From Mobilicoccus massiliensis (lineage in GTDB: Bacteria; Actinomycetota; Actinomycetes; Actinomycetales; Dermatophilaceae): a DNA stretch of 64,000 nt. Below are positions 17,285 through 30,576 of this stretch, in pieces. The notes beneath the pieces are model-generated. The model was not told the origin of the DNA. It ran no database searches and worked only from the letters and a program-made list of their open reading frames with translations. Location of the stretch: assembly GCF_000826525.2 (NCBI RefSeq), contig NZ_LN651329.1, forward strand, positions 92,005 to 156,004, in the 5' to 3' direction. The number at the start of each line of letters is the position of its first letter. The first letter of the stretch is position 1. A program made the position numbers and the translations under genes.

Positions 17285-18384
17285 TGCGCATCGTCGCCGC
17301 GATGAGCGGGGGCGTCGACTCGGCCGTGGCCGCGGCGCGCATGCTGGATGCCGGGCACGACGTCGTCGGCGTCCACCTCGCGCTCTCGCGCAGCGCCGCG
17401 ACGCTGCGTGAATCGGCCCGCGGGTGCTGCACGATCGAGGACTCCGGAGACGCGCGGCGGGTCGCCGACAAGCTCGGAATCCCGTTCTACGTATGGGATC
17501 TCGCCGACGCCTTCCAACGCGACGTCGTCGACGACTTCGTCGAGGAGTACGCCGCCGGCCGCACCCCCAACCCGTGTCTGCGCTGCAACGAACGCATCAA
17601 GTTCGCCGCGCTCGCCGACAAGGCCGTCGCTCTCGGTTTCGACGGCGTCGCCACCGGCCACTACGCGCGCATCGTCGAGCCCGACGACCCGCAGAATACG
17701 ACGGGCCGCCGCGAGCTGCACCGCGCCGTCGACGACGCCAAGGACCAGTCCTACGTGCTCGGAGTCATGGACGAGGCTCAGCTCGCCGCCGCGCACTTTC
17801 CGCTCGGCGATACGACCAAGCCGGAGATCCGCGAAGAGGCGGCCGCTCGGGGCTTCGCGGTCGCCAAGAAGCCCGACAGCTACGACATCTGCTTCATCGC
17901 CGACGGCGACACCCGCGGCTTTCTCGCCAGCCACCTGGGCGAACGCCCCGGGGACATCGTCGACGTCGACGGCGAGGTCGTCGGCACGCACGGCGGGGCC
18001 TACGGCTACACGGTGGGCCAGCGGAAGGGACTGGCGTTGCAGCGTCCGTCCGCCGACGGCCGCCCGCGGTACGTCGTCGACACCGATGTCGCCATGAACA
18101 CCGTGGTCGTCGGTCCCGAGGCGCTGCTCGGCATCGACGTCATCGTCGGCGACCGGGCCCGCTGGTGCGGACCGCCGCCGCAGGGCCGCGTCACCGTAGG
18201 TGCGCAGGTGCGCGCTCACGGCCGGGAACTCCCCGCCACCGCCGAGGCCGGGCCCGACGGGGAGGTCGTCGTCCACCTGCAGCACCGGGAGCGGGGCGTC
18301 GCCGCCGGTCAGTCCGTCGTGCTCTACGACGGCACCCGCGTCGTCGGGTCCGCGACGATCACGCACACTCGCCGGCTCTCCTGA
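17284..18384 (+). CDS. mnmA: tRNA-specific 2-thiouridylase
   Basis: Adenylates and thiolates U34 of tRNAs for Lys, Glu and Gln. The 366-residue protein has the PP-loop ATP site [10 protein letters not shown] (residues 7-16), the first catalytic Cys at 98 in [12 protein letters not shown] and the second near 203 in [10 protein letters not shown], which form the transient disulfide. The ATG overlaps the stop of the cysteine desulfurase gene (ATGA), which supports translational coupling of sulfur donor and acceptor. Note that the tRNA-Gln (CUG) and tRNA-Glu (CUC) in this window carry C34 and are not its substrates. Confidence 0.96.
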   Translation: MRIVAAMSGGVDSAVAAARMLDAGHDVVGVHLALSRSAATLRESARGCCTIEDSGDARRVADKLGIPFYVWDLADAFQRDVVDDFVEEYAAGRTPNPCLRCNERIKFAALADKAVALGFDGVATGHYARIVEPDDPQNTTGRRELHRAVDDAKDQSYVLGVMDEAQLAAAHFPLGDTTKPEIREEAAARGFAVAKKPDSYDICFIADGDTRGFLASHLGERPGDIVDVDGEVVGTHGGAYGYTVGQRKGLALQRPSADGRPRYVVDTDVAMNTVVVGPEALLGIDVIVGDRARWCGPPPQGRVTVGAQVRAHGRELPATAEAGPDGEVVVHLQHRERGVAAGQSVVLYDGTRVVGSATITHTRRLS

Positions 18385-18544
18385 GGTTCGGCCGATCCTC
18401 GACGTGACCTGCGTCGCGCCATCCCCGGGAGTCCTTGACGGCCCTCGTGGTTACCGATGAGTATTGATGCGAGTCGCGGCCGACCGAGGTCGCTCACCGA
18501 GGCCGGCGAGTTCCGGTGTTCGAGCCAATGTCAGGGAGCCGATC

Positions 18545-19699
18545 ATGTTGCGCACCACGTACACCGAGGACCACGAGGCGTTCCGGGGGTCCGCGAGGGA
18601 GTTCGTCGAGCGCGTCCTCGCCCCGCGGGCCGAGGAGATGATCCGCGAGAAGACGATCCCCCGCGACATCTGGCTCGAAGCCGGTCGTCAGGGATTCTTC
18701 GGCCTCTCGATCCCCGAGCAGTACGGCGGTGCGGGCGCCGACGACTACCGCTTCAACGCGGTCCTCGCCGAGGAGTTCTCACACTTCAACGCGGCGACGT
18801 CGTCGTGCTTCGGCATCCACTCCGACATCTGCGCGCCGTACATCGTCGACCTCGGCACCGAGGAGCAGAAACAGCGGTGGCTGCCGGCGATCGCGTCGGG
18901 GGAGAAGATCATCTCGATCGGCATGACCGAGCCCTCCGGTGGCTCCGACCTGGCCGCTCTCAAGTCCACCGCGGTGCGCGCCGACGACGGCTCCGGTGAC
19001 TGGATCATCAACGGCAGTAAGACCTTCATCACCAATGGCCATCAGTGCGACCTCGCGATCGTCGCCGTGCGCACGGATCCGACGAAGGGCGCCAAGGGCA
19101 TCACCCTGTTCGTCCTCGAGGCCGGCATGGCGGGCTTCACCAAGGGCACGAAGCTCGACAAGGTCGGGCAGGTCGAGTCCGACACTGCCGAGCTGTTCTT
19201 CGACGACGTGCGGGTCTCCGACGAGTTCCGCCTCGGCCCCGAGGGCATGGGCTTCATCGCGATGATGCAGCACCTGCCGCAGGAGCGCATCGGGGCCGCG
19301 GTCTCGAACACCGCTCACGCCGCACAGATCCTGCGCGAGACCATCGCCTACACCAAGGAGCGCAAGGCCTTCGGTCAGCCGATCGGCTCGTTCCAGCACA
19401 ACAAGTTCCTCGTGGCCGAGCTCGTCACCAAGATCGAGGTCACCCAGGCGTTCGTCGACGCGTGCGTCGCCCTCCACGCCGAGGGCAGGCTCAGCCCCAC
19501 CGACGCGGCCAAGGCCAAGTGGTGGAGTTCCGACGTGCAGGGCGAGGTGCTCGACGCGTGCGTGCAACTCCACGGCGGCTACGGATTCATGAACGAGTAC
19601 CGGGTCGCGCGAGCCTGGCGCGACGCCCGCGTCACCCGCATCTGGGCGGGGTCGAACGAGATCATGAAGGAGCTCATCGGGCGCGAGCTCGGTCTGTGA
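18545..19699 (+). CDS. Acyl-CoA dehydrogenase
   Basis: FAD enzyme (384 residues) that introduces the alpha-beta double bond in acyl-CoA and passes electrons to ETF. The FAD/substrate block IGMTEPSGGSDLAALKS, the FAD-binding segment YTKERKAFGQPIGSFQHNKF and the C-terminal GGYGFMNEYRVARAWRD are typical. The C-terminal motif reads IWAGSNEIMKE: the Glu used as catalytic base in short- and medium-chain enzymes (EGTxEI) is Ala here. Long-chain and isovaleryl-CoA dehydrogenases place the base elsewhere, and the Glu in LPQERIGAA is a candidate. Chain length cannot be told from sequence alone. The ATG was chosen for GGGAG upstream; the frame is open for 81 bases before it. Confidence 0.93.
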   Translation: MLRTTYTEDHEAFRGSAREFVERVLAPRAEEMIREKTIPRDIWLEAGRQGFFGLSIPEQYGGAGADDYRFNAVLAEEFSHFNAATSSCFGIHSDICAPYIVDLGTEEQKQRWLPAIASGEKIISIGMTEPSGGSDLAALKSTAVRADDGSGDWIINGSKTFITNGHQCDLAIVAVRTDPTKGAKGITLFVLEAGMAGFTKGTKLDKVGQVESDTAELFFDDVRVSDEFRLGPEGMGFIAMMQHLPQERIGAAVSNTAHAAQILRETIAYTKERKAFGQPIGSFQHNKFLVAELVTKIEVTQAFVDACVALHAEGRLSPTDAAKAKWWSSDVQGEVLDACVQLHGGYGFMNEYRVARAWRDARVTRIWAGSNEIMKELIGRELGL

Positions 19700-19745
19700 C
19701 CCTCTGGTCGGCTGCGCCAGTGATGTACTGATACAAGTACGAGTC

Positions 19746-20681
19746 CTAGGTCGGGTTCTCGGCGAAGAACCCGCCGGTGCCTCCGGTGTGCCAGTACAAG
19801 ATCGGCGCCTCGGTGTTCGCTCCGTCGTCGATCCCGGCGAGGAGGCCCGCGAAGGCCTTGGCGGTGTAGGTCTGCTCCAGCATGAGGCCGAACCGCGACG
19901 CCGCAAGGGCGGCCGCGGCCCGACCGGCCTCGGTGGGAACGCCGTAACCCCCGCCGAGCCGGCCGTCGTCGAGAACGTAGTTGTCCCGTCGGGAGACCCC
20001 GACGTGGGGCAGCATCTCCTCGAGCAGCGCGTCGACGCGCTTTCGGGCCTCGTCCGCGCCGTGGAGCACCGAGACTCCGACGACCTGCGTCGGCACGTCG
20101 TGAACCCACGTCCCGGCGATGATGCCGGCCAGGGTGCCGAGCGATCCGGCTGCCACGACCATGCGATGAGGCAACCGCGCCCGGCCCACCTGCGTCACCA
20201 CCTCGCCGACGGCGTCGATGTACGTGAGGGCCCCGATGGCGCTCGACCCGCCCAGCGGGACGAGGTACGGGATCTCTCCGCGCGCTCGCAGCTCATCGGC
20301 CCGCGCCTGCATCGCGAGCCACATCTCGTCCTCGCCGCGTACGCCCGGAAAGTGCAGACGCGCCCCGAGCAGGTGGTCGACGCGTTGGTTGCCCACGACG
20401 TGCGGCGGGCGATCGCCGATGAAGAACAACTCGACGTCGAACCCCGCCATGCGGCCGGCCACGGCGGTGAGCGCGCAGTGGTTCGACTGCGGGCCGCCCC
20501 ACGTCAGCACGGTGCTCGCGCCGCGGGCACGGGCGTCGGTGAGCAGGGCCCGGAGTTTACGAACCTTGTTGCCGCCGAACCCGACTCCGCACAGGTCCTC
20601 ACGCTTGACGAGCAGCGGAGGGCGATCTGCGCCGAGCTCGAACGTCTGGAGCGGGGTGGGAAAGAGGCCGAACGTCGTCAT
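19746..20681 (-). CDS. D-cysteine desulfhydrase / ACC deaminase-family PLP enzyme
   Basis: A 311-residue fold-type II PLP enzyme. MTTFGLFPTPLQTFE at the N-terminus, the PLP Lys39 in GFGGNKVRKL, TWGGPQSNHCALTA and the C-terminal YWHTGGTGGFFAE define the group that contains D-cysteine desulfhydrase and 1-aminocyclopropane-1-carboxylate deaminase. The two activities are hard to separate by eye; D-cysteine desulfhydrase (D-Cys to pyruvate, H2S and ammonia) is the more common in this lineage. It converges with the acyl-CoA dehydrogenase gene, leaving 46 bp between the stops. The ATG start matches the family N-terminus. Confidence 0.85.
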   Translation of the reverse strand: MTTFGLFPTPLQTFELGADRPPLLVKREDLCGVGFGGNKVRKLRALLTDARARGASTVLTWGGPQSNHCALTAVAGRMAGFDVELFFIGDRPPHVVGNQRVDHLLGARLHFPGVRGEDEMWLAMQARADELRARGEIPYLVPLGGSSAIGALTYIDAVGEVVTQVGRARLPHRMVVAAGSLGTLAGIIAGTWVHDVPTQVVGVSVLHGADEARKRVDALLEEMLPHVGVSRRDNYVLDDGRLGGGYGVPTEAGRAAAALAASRFGLMLEQTYTAKAFAGLLAGIDDGANTEAPILYWHTGGTGGFFAENPT

Positions 20682-20716
20682 GGACCCATCCTGCCGACGC
20701 GCGTCCGCGACCGGCG

Positions 20717-21223
20717 TCAGTCGGTGCCGTCGAACCGGCGTCGGGCGCGGCGTCGCAGAAGAGTGGCCACCACGACGGCGACCACGATCGCGGCGAAACC
20801 GGCGATGCCCCAGGGGGATCCGGCGACGGCCATGATCGTCGCCTCCCACAACGCCCACCCGATCGTCGAGTAGATCGTCGCCCAGGCGAGGGCCCCCGGC
20901 ACTTGGGCGAGGGCGAACCGCGGCGCGCCGATGCGCAGGACGCCTGCGGCCGCGAGCACGGCGCTCTGCAGACCGACCGTGACGTAGCACAGGGGGACGG
21001 CGACGAGTCCGAGCCGGCGCAGCATCGCCGCGCCCTGGTTCACGCCGGAGCCGTCGAGCCAGGTGGCGAACCGGTGCCGCCACCCGTGCTCCGGGGCGTT
21101 GCGCAGGCCGGCGCTGGTGAGGTAGCGCGCGAGCCAGTAGATGGCCTGGCCTCGCAGCATCGCGAGTGCGAAGAGGAACGCGAAGAAGGCCCAGAGCGGC
21201 CAGCCCGCGAACATCTCCGGCAC
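20717..21223 (-). CDS. DedA-like (VTT-domain) membrane protein
   Basis: A 168-residue integral membrane protein with about four hydrophobic segments: WPLWAFFAFLFALAMLRGQ, a central LGLVAVPLCYVTVGLQSAVL, FALAQVPGALAWATIYSTIG and a C-terminal GIAGFAAIVVAVVVATLL, ending in a basic RRRARRRFD tail. The central pattern of the SNARE-associated/VTT (DedA) family is recognisable but divergent. DedA proteins are linked to lipid carrier flipping and membrane homeostasis, so a specific role is not claimed. The GTG was chosen because AGGAG lies five bases upstream; an ATG nine bases further in is possible. It is 35 bp upstream of the PLP lyase gene on the same strand. Confidence 0.6.
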   Translation of the reverse strand: MPEMFAGWPLWAFFAFLFALAMLRGQAIYWLARYLTSAGLRNAPEHGWRHRFATWLDGSGVNQGAAMLRRLGLVAVPLCYVTVGLQSAVLAAAGVLRIGAPRFALAQVPGALAWATIYSTIGWALWEATIMAVAGSPWGIAGFAAIVVAVVVATLLRRRARRRFDGTD

Positions 21224-21353
21224 GGGGTCTCCTCGATGATCGCGGTCGGTAAGGCATACCTGAGTCGGTGCCGTCGACCAGCCTAATGCGACGCTCGGTG
21301 TGCTCGCGCGAGGGCTAGAGTCGGCGGGACATCCGACGCGGGAGGCAGACGGC

Positions 21354-22394
21354 ATGAGCGTGACCACCGGTATCGGTTCGTGGCCGGGGGAAGACATGCG
21401 CACGGCTCTGCGGTGGGTGCGCGACCTGCTCGCCGAGCCCGACTCCGACGGCACGCGATTCGGGTTGCCCTACCTGCCCGAGCTGCCGGCTCGCGGTCCG
21501 GGCGCCGACATGATCGGCCGGGCGGCGGGGCTGCTCGTGGAGATGCCCGTCGACCTCCAGCCGTCGGGCTGGCGGCTCGTCGACCACCCGGGCCGCGACC
21601 TCGAGCGCGCCCGGCAGTTCATGCGCTCCGACCTCGACGATCTCGCCGAGGCGTTCGACGGCTACGCCGGACCGTTCAAGGTGTCGGTCACCGGGCCGTG
21701 GACCCTGGCCGCGCACCTGCGGGTCGCGCGCGGCGAGCGGGTGGCCGTCGACGAGGGGGCTCGGCGCGACGTGGCTCAATCCCTCGCCGAGGGGATCCGG
21801 GTCCACCTCGGACGGATTGCGCGCGTTCTGCCGGGGTCCGACCTCACGCTGCAGCTCGACGAACCCTCGCTGTCCGCGGTGCTCGCCGGAGCGCTCCCCA
21901 CGTCGTCGGGGTTCGGGCGGCTGCGCGCCGTCGATCCCGAGGAGGTGCGCCGGATGCTCGCCGAGGTCGTGGACGCGGCGCGGCTGGCCGGGGCGGCCCG
22001 CGTCGTCGTGCACTGCTGCGCCCCGCAACCACCCCTGCCGCTGCTGCGAGGCACCGGCATCGACGGGGTCGCCCTGGACACGAGCCTGCTCACCCGAGCC
22101 GGCTGGGAGGAGCTCGGCGAGAGCGTCGACGCGGGGGTGGCGCTCTGGGCCGGCCTCGACGTCGCCGAGGCCGCAGCGCAACGGGCCGCCGGTCGCGAGG
22201 GCGCGCACCATCGCGTCGTCGACCCCCTGCTGCGACGGTGGCGTGAACTGGGACTCGACGCCTCGCTGCTCGACGCGACCACGCTGACCCCGCCGTGCGG
22301 ACTCGCCGGAGTCACCCCGGAGACCGCCGTCGACGTTCACCGCGTCCTGCTCGACTCCGCCCGCGAACTGCATTGGCGCATCGCCGAGTCCTGA
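21354..22394 (+). CDS. MetE-like (cobalamin-independent methionine synthase family) protein
   Basis: A 346-residue protein of the MetE/UROD barrel superfamily, much shorter than true MetE (about 750). It starts with TTGIGSWPGEDM, and contains VSVTGPWTLAAHLR, LQLDEPSLSAVLAGALPT and a metal-type VVVHCCAPQPP. C-terminal-only MetE homologues like this sit between mnmA and ligA in many actinobacteria. Their methyl donor and acceptor are not settled, so it should not be assumed to make methionine. GGGAGG lies ten bases before the ATG, and TAGAGT at 21316-21321 is a plausible -10. Confidence 0.8.
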   Translation: MSVTTGIGSWPGEDMRTALRWVRDLLAEPDSDGTRFGLPYLPELPARGPGADMIGRAAGLLVEMPVDLQPSGWRLVDHPGRDLERARQFMRSDLDDLAEAFDGYAGPFKVSVTGPWTLAAHLRVARGERVAVDEGARRDVAQSLAEGIRVHLGRIARVLPGSDLTLQLDEPSLSAVLAGALPTSSGFGRLRAVDPEEVRRMLAEVVDAARLAGAARVVVHCCAPQPPLPLLRGTGIDGVALDTSLLTRAGWEELGESVDAGVALWAGLDVAEAAAQRAAGREGAHHRVVDPLLRRWRELGLDASLLDATTLTPPCGLAGVTPETAVDVHRVLLDSARELHWRIAES

Positions 22395-22514
22395 GGTTCG
22401 CGAACACCTCTCGACGGTGGGCTGCGGCAGGCGGGTGGCCCACGTGCCTCCTCGTCCGGCACGATGGCAGGGCCGCACAACGACGCGCACACGACCCGAC
22501 CGGGAGAGGTGACC

Positions 22515-23624
22515 ATGACGAACGAGGGTTTCGATCCGCTCGCCGCCCTGCGCACCGAGGACGACGCACCCGAGTTCGACGTCTACCTGCAGGGCATGGT
22601 GTTCCTCGACATCGTCTTCTCGGGGCTGTCGGAGATGCCCTCGGCCGGGCGCGAGCTGTGGGCCGAGGGGATGGGCAGCTGTCCCGGCGGCATCGCCAAC
22701 CTCGCGGTCGCCACCGCCCGCCTCGGCCTGCGCACCTCGCTCGGCGCGGCGTTCGGCGACGACGACTACGGCGAGTTCTGTCACCGCACCCTGGCGGAGG
22801 AGGGCATCGACCTGCGCACGTCGAAGCGCTATCCCGAGTGGCACTCCCCGGTGACCGTCTCGATGGCCGTCGACGGCGACCGCAACATGGTGACCCACGG
22901 CCACGACGCGCCGGAGTGTCCGACCCGGATGATCGGCCGGCCACCGCGTGCTCGGGCGGTGCTGCTCGACCTCGTCGAGGCGCGCCCGCCGGGGTGCACC
23001 GACGACCCGACCTGGATCGACATGGCCCGCGAGGACGGCGCGTTGCTCTTCGCCGACGTGGGCTGGGATCCGACGGGGGAGTGGCCGGCGCACCTGCTCG
23101 ACGAGCTGAAGAACTGCCACGCGTTCATGCCGAACGCGGGCGAGGCGATGGCCTACACCCGCACGACGACCCCGCAGGACGCGCTGTACGCCCTGGCCGA
23201 CCACGTGCCGCTCGCCGTCGTCACCAACGGCCCCTACGGAGCGCTCGGCATCGACTCGACGACGGGTGAGGAGGCATCGGTGCCGACACTGCGCGTGCCC
23301 GTCGTCGACCCCACGGGTGCGGGCGACGTGTTCGGCGCGGCGATGGCGCTCGGGACGCTCGCGCAGTGGCCCCTTTCCGACCGTCTCGCCTTCGCGGCGC
23401 TGTGTTCGTCGCTCGCCGTGCAGCAGGTGGGCGGCTCGCTCGCCGCGCCGGGCTGGGGCGACATCGCCGACTGGTGGCACCACGTGCGCGACACGACACC
23501 CACGTCGGCCTACGAGGCGTCGATCCGCCGGCGCTACGACTTCCTCGAGGGCATCGTGCCGGACTCCTCGGTCCACGCCGTGCGCCGCGCGGCCGCCACC
23601 ATCGCCCGACGCTCCGACGCCTGA
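22515..23624 (+). CDS. PfkB-family carbohydrate kinase
   Basis: A 369-residue ribokinase-fold sugar or nucleoside kinase. N-terminal signature GMGSCPGGIANLAVATARLGL and C-terminal DPTGAGDVFGAAMALG, where the Asp of GAGD is the catalytic base, define PfkB. The lid segment (YGEFCHRTLAEEGIDL) is present. The N-terminus has an extra 20 residues before the first strand. The substrate cannot be read from the sequence. GGGAG lies nine bases before the ATG. It lies between the MetE-like gene and ligA without overlaps, so cotranscription is possible but unproven. Confidence 0.88.
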   Translation: MTNEGFDPLAALRTEDDAPEFDVYLQGMVFLDIVFSGLSEMPSAGRELWAEGMGSCPGGIANLAVATARLGLRTSLGAAFGDDDYGEFCHRTLAEEGIDLRTSKRYPEWHSPVTVSMAVDGDRNMVTHGHDAPECPTRMIGRPPRARAVLLDLVEARPPGCTDDPTWIDMAREDGALLFADVGWDPTGEWPAHLLDELKNCHAFMPNAGEAMAYTRTTTPQDALYALADHVPLAVVTNGPYGALGIDSTTGEEASVPTLRVPVVDPTGAGDVFGAAMALGTLAQWPLSDRLAFAALCSSLAVQQVGGSLAAPGWGDIADWWHHVRDTTPTSAYEASIRRRYDFLEGIVPDSSVHAVRRAAATIARRSDA

Positions 23625-23689
23625 GGCCGCGCGCCTCGGCGCGGTCCTCGTCGTTGGGGGCGGGGTCGGAACGGTTGTCGGTGGGCTGA

Positions 23690-26278
<2,589 letters not shown>

Positions 26279-26282
<4 letters not shown>

Positions 26283-28276
26283 CCCGTCGGGCCAAAGACC
26301 ACGCCGACTCGGTGGGGTCGGCGGTGGCGGTCCTCGCCTCCGCGGTGTGGCGGCCGTTCGTGCACCCGTGGATGCTCGCCGATCCGGCGTCGGTGAGACA
26401 CGCCGTCGGGCAGCTCGACGACCACCTGCCCAGGCTGGAGTCCGTGCTGGCTCGCGCGCAGGTCGACGAGGCCGGGGCGGAGCGGGTCGCCGGTGCGATC
26501 CGTACGGCGCGGCAGGGCCTCGCGGGCCTCGCCGACGCCCTCGAGCACCACGGCGGCGAGCTGCGACGAGTCCTGCGCGAGCGGCCGTTCGCACTCGCCG
26601 AGATCCGCGCCTGTACCGACGCTCTCGGTGAGGCCGACGCGGCCTGCCGTCACGGCATCGAGTGCGCGACCCGCGACCTGCCCTCGTTGGCTGATCTGCT
26701 CAGGGGATCGCCGTGGGAGCCGACGTCGAACGGAGCACGTTCGGCGCCCGGCGAGGCCGGAGGCACGGCGGAGACGCCGCAGGTCACGGCGGGTGATCCC
26801 GCTACGGCCGCTGGGCCCGCCGCGTCGCGGGAGGCGCTCGCCCGCGTGACGACCGGTGACCTCCCCGGCGTCATCGCTCGCGACCCCGAGCTGCTCGCGC
26901 GCCTCACCGACCCCGACGATCCGAGCCCTCCGGGCTGGCTCGCCCCCGCCTTCGAGGACGCGCCTGGCAGCGACGCTCTGCCCGGCCACGCGAACTCGTT
27001 GCTCCGGGTGGCGCGGGTGCGTGCGGCGTGCGCCGCGCAGACCCCGGAGGCGCTGACCCGGGCGATGCTGCTGTACCCGCGCGCCATCGGCGAGCTCGAC
27101 GGCGCGCCGGTGTCGTTGCGCATCGCCGCGAACCGCCTCGTCATGCGGGCCGATCTGCGCCGGATGCGTGACCGGGACCGCGCGTTCGAGCGCGTCTTCG
27201 CCGAACAACGGGCGCGCGACGCGTCGTCCTCGATCGGCGTGCTCAAGGCGGCGGTGCTCGACGCGTGGCTGGCCAACGACGAGATCACGGCGATCGCGAC
27301 GGTCGAGGCCGATCGACCGGCCGCTCGGCGGGCCGACCTGCGGGCTCTCGTCACCGTGACCCAGCAGCTCCTGCACGATCGGGTCGACCAGGGACGTGGC
27401 GAGTGGGGACATCGGCAGGTCGTCGCGTTCAGCCCCGCCGGGCTCATCGTGGAGTTGTGGGGGCGGCTCGACGACGAGACCGAGCAGGTCGTCGTGTACG
27501 TCGGCGGCACCGGCACGACCGTGCGCCAGTTCGGGTGGCCGACCAACATCGTCCGCGCGCTCATGCGCTCCGACCCGACGGGTCATACCGCGGTGGTCAC
27601 GTGGATGGGGGCGAAGTTCCCCTCGGCGATCGGTACCCAGTCACCGTTCGGACGCTTTGCGAGGGCGGCGGCCGCGCCGTTGCGTGACTGCGTCGAGGGC
27701 CTCGACGTGCCCGACGACGTCCCGATCACGGTCGTGGGGCATTCCTACGGTGGCACGATCGTCGGCGCCGCGGAGGCGCTCGGGCTGCGGGCCGACCGGG
27801 TCGTCCTCGCCGGTGTGCCGGGTGTCGGACCGGGCGTTCGTTCGGTGGCCGACTATCCCGACACCGACGCGCTGGGGCGCGCCCGCCGCGTCACGCGCTA
27901 CGCCCTGACGGCGCCCGGAGACCTCATCCGGGTCTGGCGCAAGGGAGACGCGGCGCTGTCGTCGCTGACCTCGTTCCGGTTCGCGCCCGTGCGCACCGCG
28001 GCCGCGTGGATGGATGAACGGGTCCTCGGCGCCGATCCCATGACTCTGCCGGGCATCATCGAGCTCGATCCGGGTATCTGGGAGGTCGATCGTGACGACC
28101 GTCAGGCCGGCGAGATCCTCTTCGGACCTCGCGGTCACGCCGACACGGTCGAGCCGGGCACGACCTCGTTCCGACGCATCTGCGCGATCATCCGCGGGGA
28201 GGACCCCCGCCTCGTCGAACCGCCGCCCGGCCTGAACCGCTTCACCTGGCGCCCGGGCAGGCCGCGGCGCCCCTAG
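26279..28276 (+). CDS. DUF1023-type alpha/beta hydrolase
   Basis: A 665-residue protein. The C-terminal part is an alpha/beta hydrolase with the nucleophile elbow VVGHSYGGTIVGAAEALGL (near residues 486-504) followed by VVLAGVPGVGPGV, the DUF1023 pattern, and a late His in FGPRGHAD that may complete the triad. The N-terminal 150 residues are helical and Ala/Arg-rich, followed by a linker. There is no signal peptide. DUF1023 proteins often occur with WXG100-like helical modules in actinobacteria and their substrates are unknown. The start overlaps the stop of the small gene at 26034 (ATGA), so the two are probably made together. Confidence 0.75.
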
Positions 28277-28299
28277 CCCCGAGACATCCAGGAGTTCCC

Positions 28300-28710
28300 A
28301 TGCACACCGAGACCCTCGACATCACCTCCGGCTCCGACGAGGTCGTGCTCGACCTCACCTCCGAGTGCGAGCGGGTCCTGCGCGACTCTGGCGTCGGGGA
28401 GGGGCTGCTCAACGTGTTCGTGCCGCACGCCACCGCCGGCATCGCGATCATCGAGACCGGTGCGGGCAGCGACGACGACCTGCTCACCGCGCTCGGCGAC
28501 CTGCTTCCCGCCGACGACCGGTGGAAGCACGCCCACGGCAGCCGGGGTCACGGCCGCACGCACGTGATGCCCGCGATCGTCCCTCCGCACGCGACCGTTC
28601 CGGTGGTCGGTGGGCGCATCGCGCTCGGCACGTGGCAGAGCATCTGCCTCGTCGACCTCAACGTCGACAACCCGGAGCGGCAGGTGCGGATCTCCGTGGT
28701 CGAAGGCTGA
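28300..28710 (+). CDS. YjbQ/UPF0047 family protein
   Basis: A 136-residue protein of the YjbQ family, members of which were annotated as secondary thiamine-phosphate synthases because some can replace ThiE weakly. The signature residues are present: VFVPHATAGIAIIE, the HGSRGHGRTHVMPAIVPP metal or phosphate-site block, and GTWQSICLVDLN near the C-terminus. The fold is a small trimeric beta-barrel in known structures. CAGGAG lies eight bases before the ATG. It follows the DUF1023 gene by 23 bp and may share its transcript. The true in vivo function of the family is unresolved. Confidence 0.88.
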   Translation: MHTETLDITSGSDEVVLDLTSECERVLRDSGVGEGLLNVFVPHATAGIAIIETGAGSDDDLLTALGDLLPADDRWKHAHGSRGHGRTHVMPAIVPPHATVPVVGGRIALGTWQSICLVDLNVDNPERQVRISVVEG

Positions 28711-28714
28711 CGAT

Positions 28715-28737
28715 GCTCGGAGGCTGACGATCCGAGC
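28715..28737. terminator. Weak hairpin between convergent yjbQ and ABC-F genes
   Basis: GCTCGGA (28715-28721) pairs with TCCGAGC (28731-28737). There is no T-run. It lies four bases past the yjbQ stop and could serve either strand. The rest of the 102-bp gap holds nothing recognisable. Confidence 0.35.
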
Positions 28738-28812
28738 CTGTCCGCTTACCGTTCGACGCAGACTCAGCGCAAGCGGCCCAGAGCCCGGCCGGCACGGTCG
28801 CCGGCCGCGGGT

Positions 28813-30474
<1,662 letters not shown>

Positions 30475-30576
30475 CCGACCATTCTCACCGACGCGGCTCT
30501 GGCGCTCGACGACGTGCGTGATGAGGGGTCGTGAACGTCGCGTCGCCGTGGCCGCGCAAGGTCATGAAGCCGCAGT

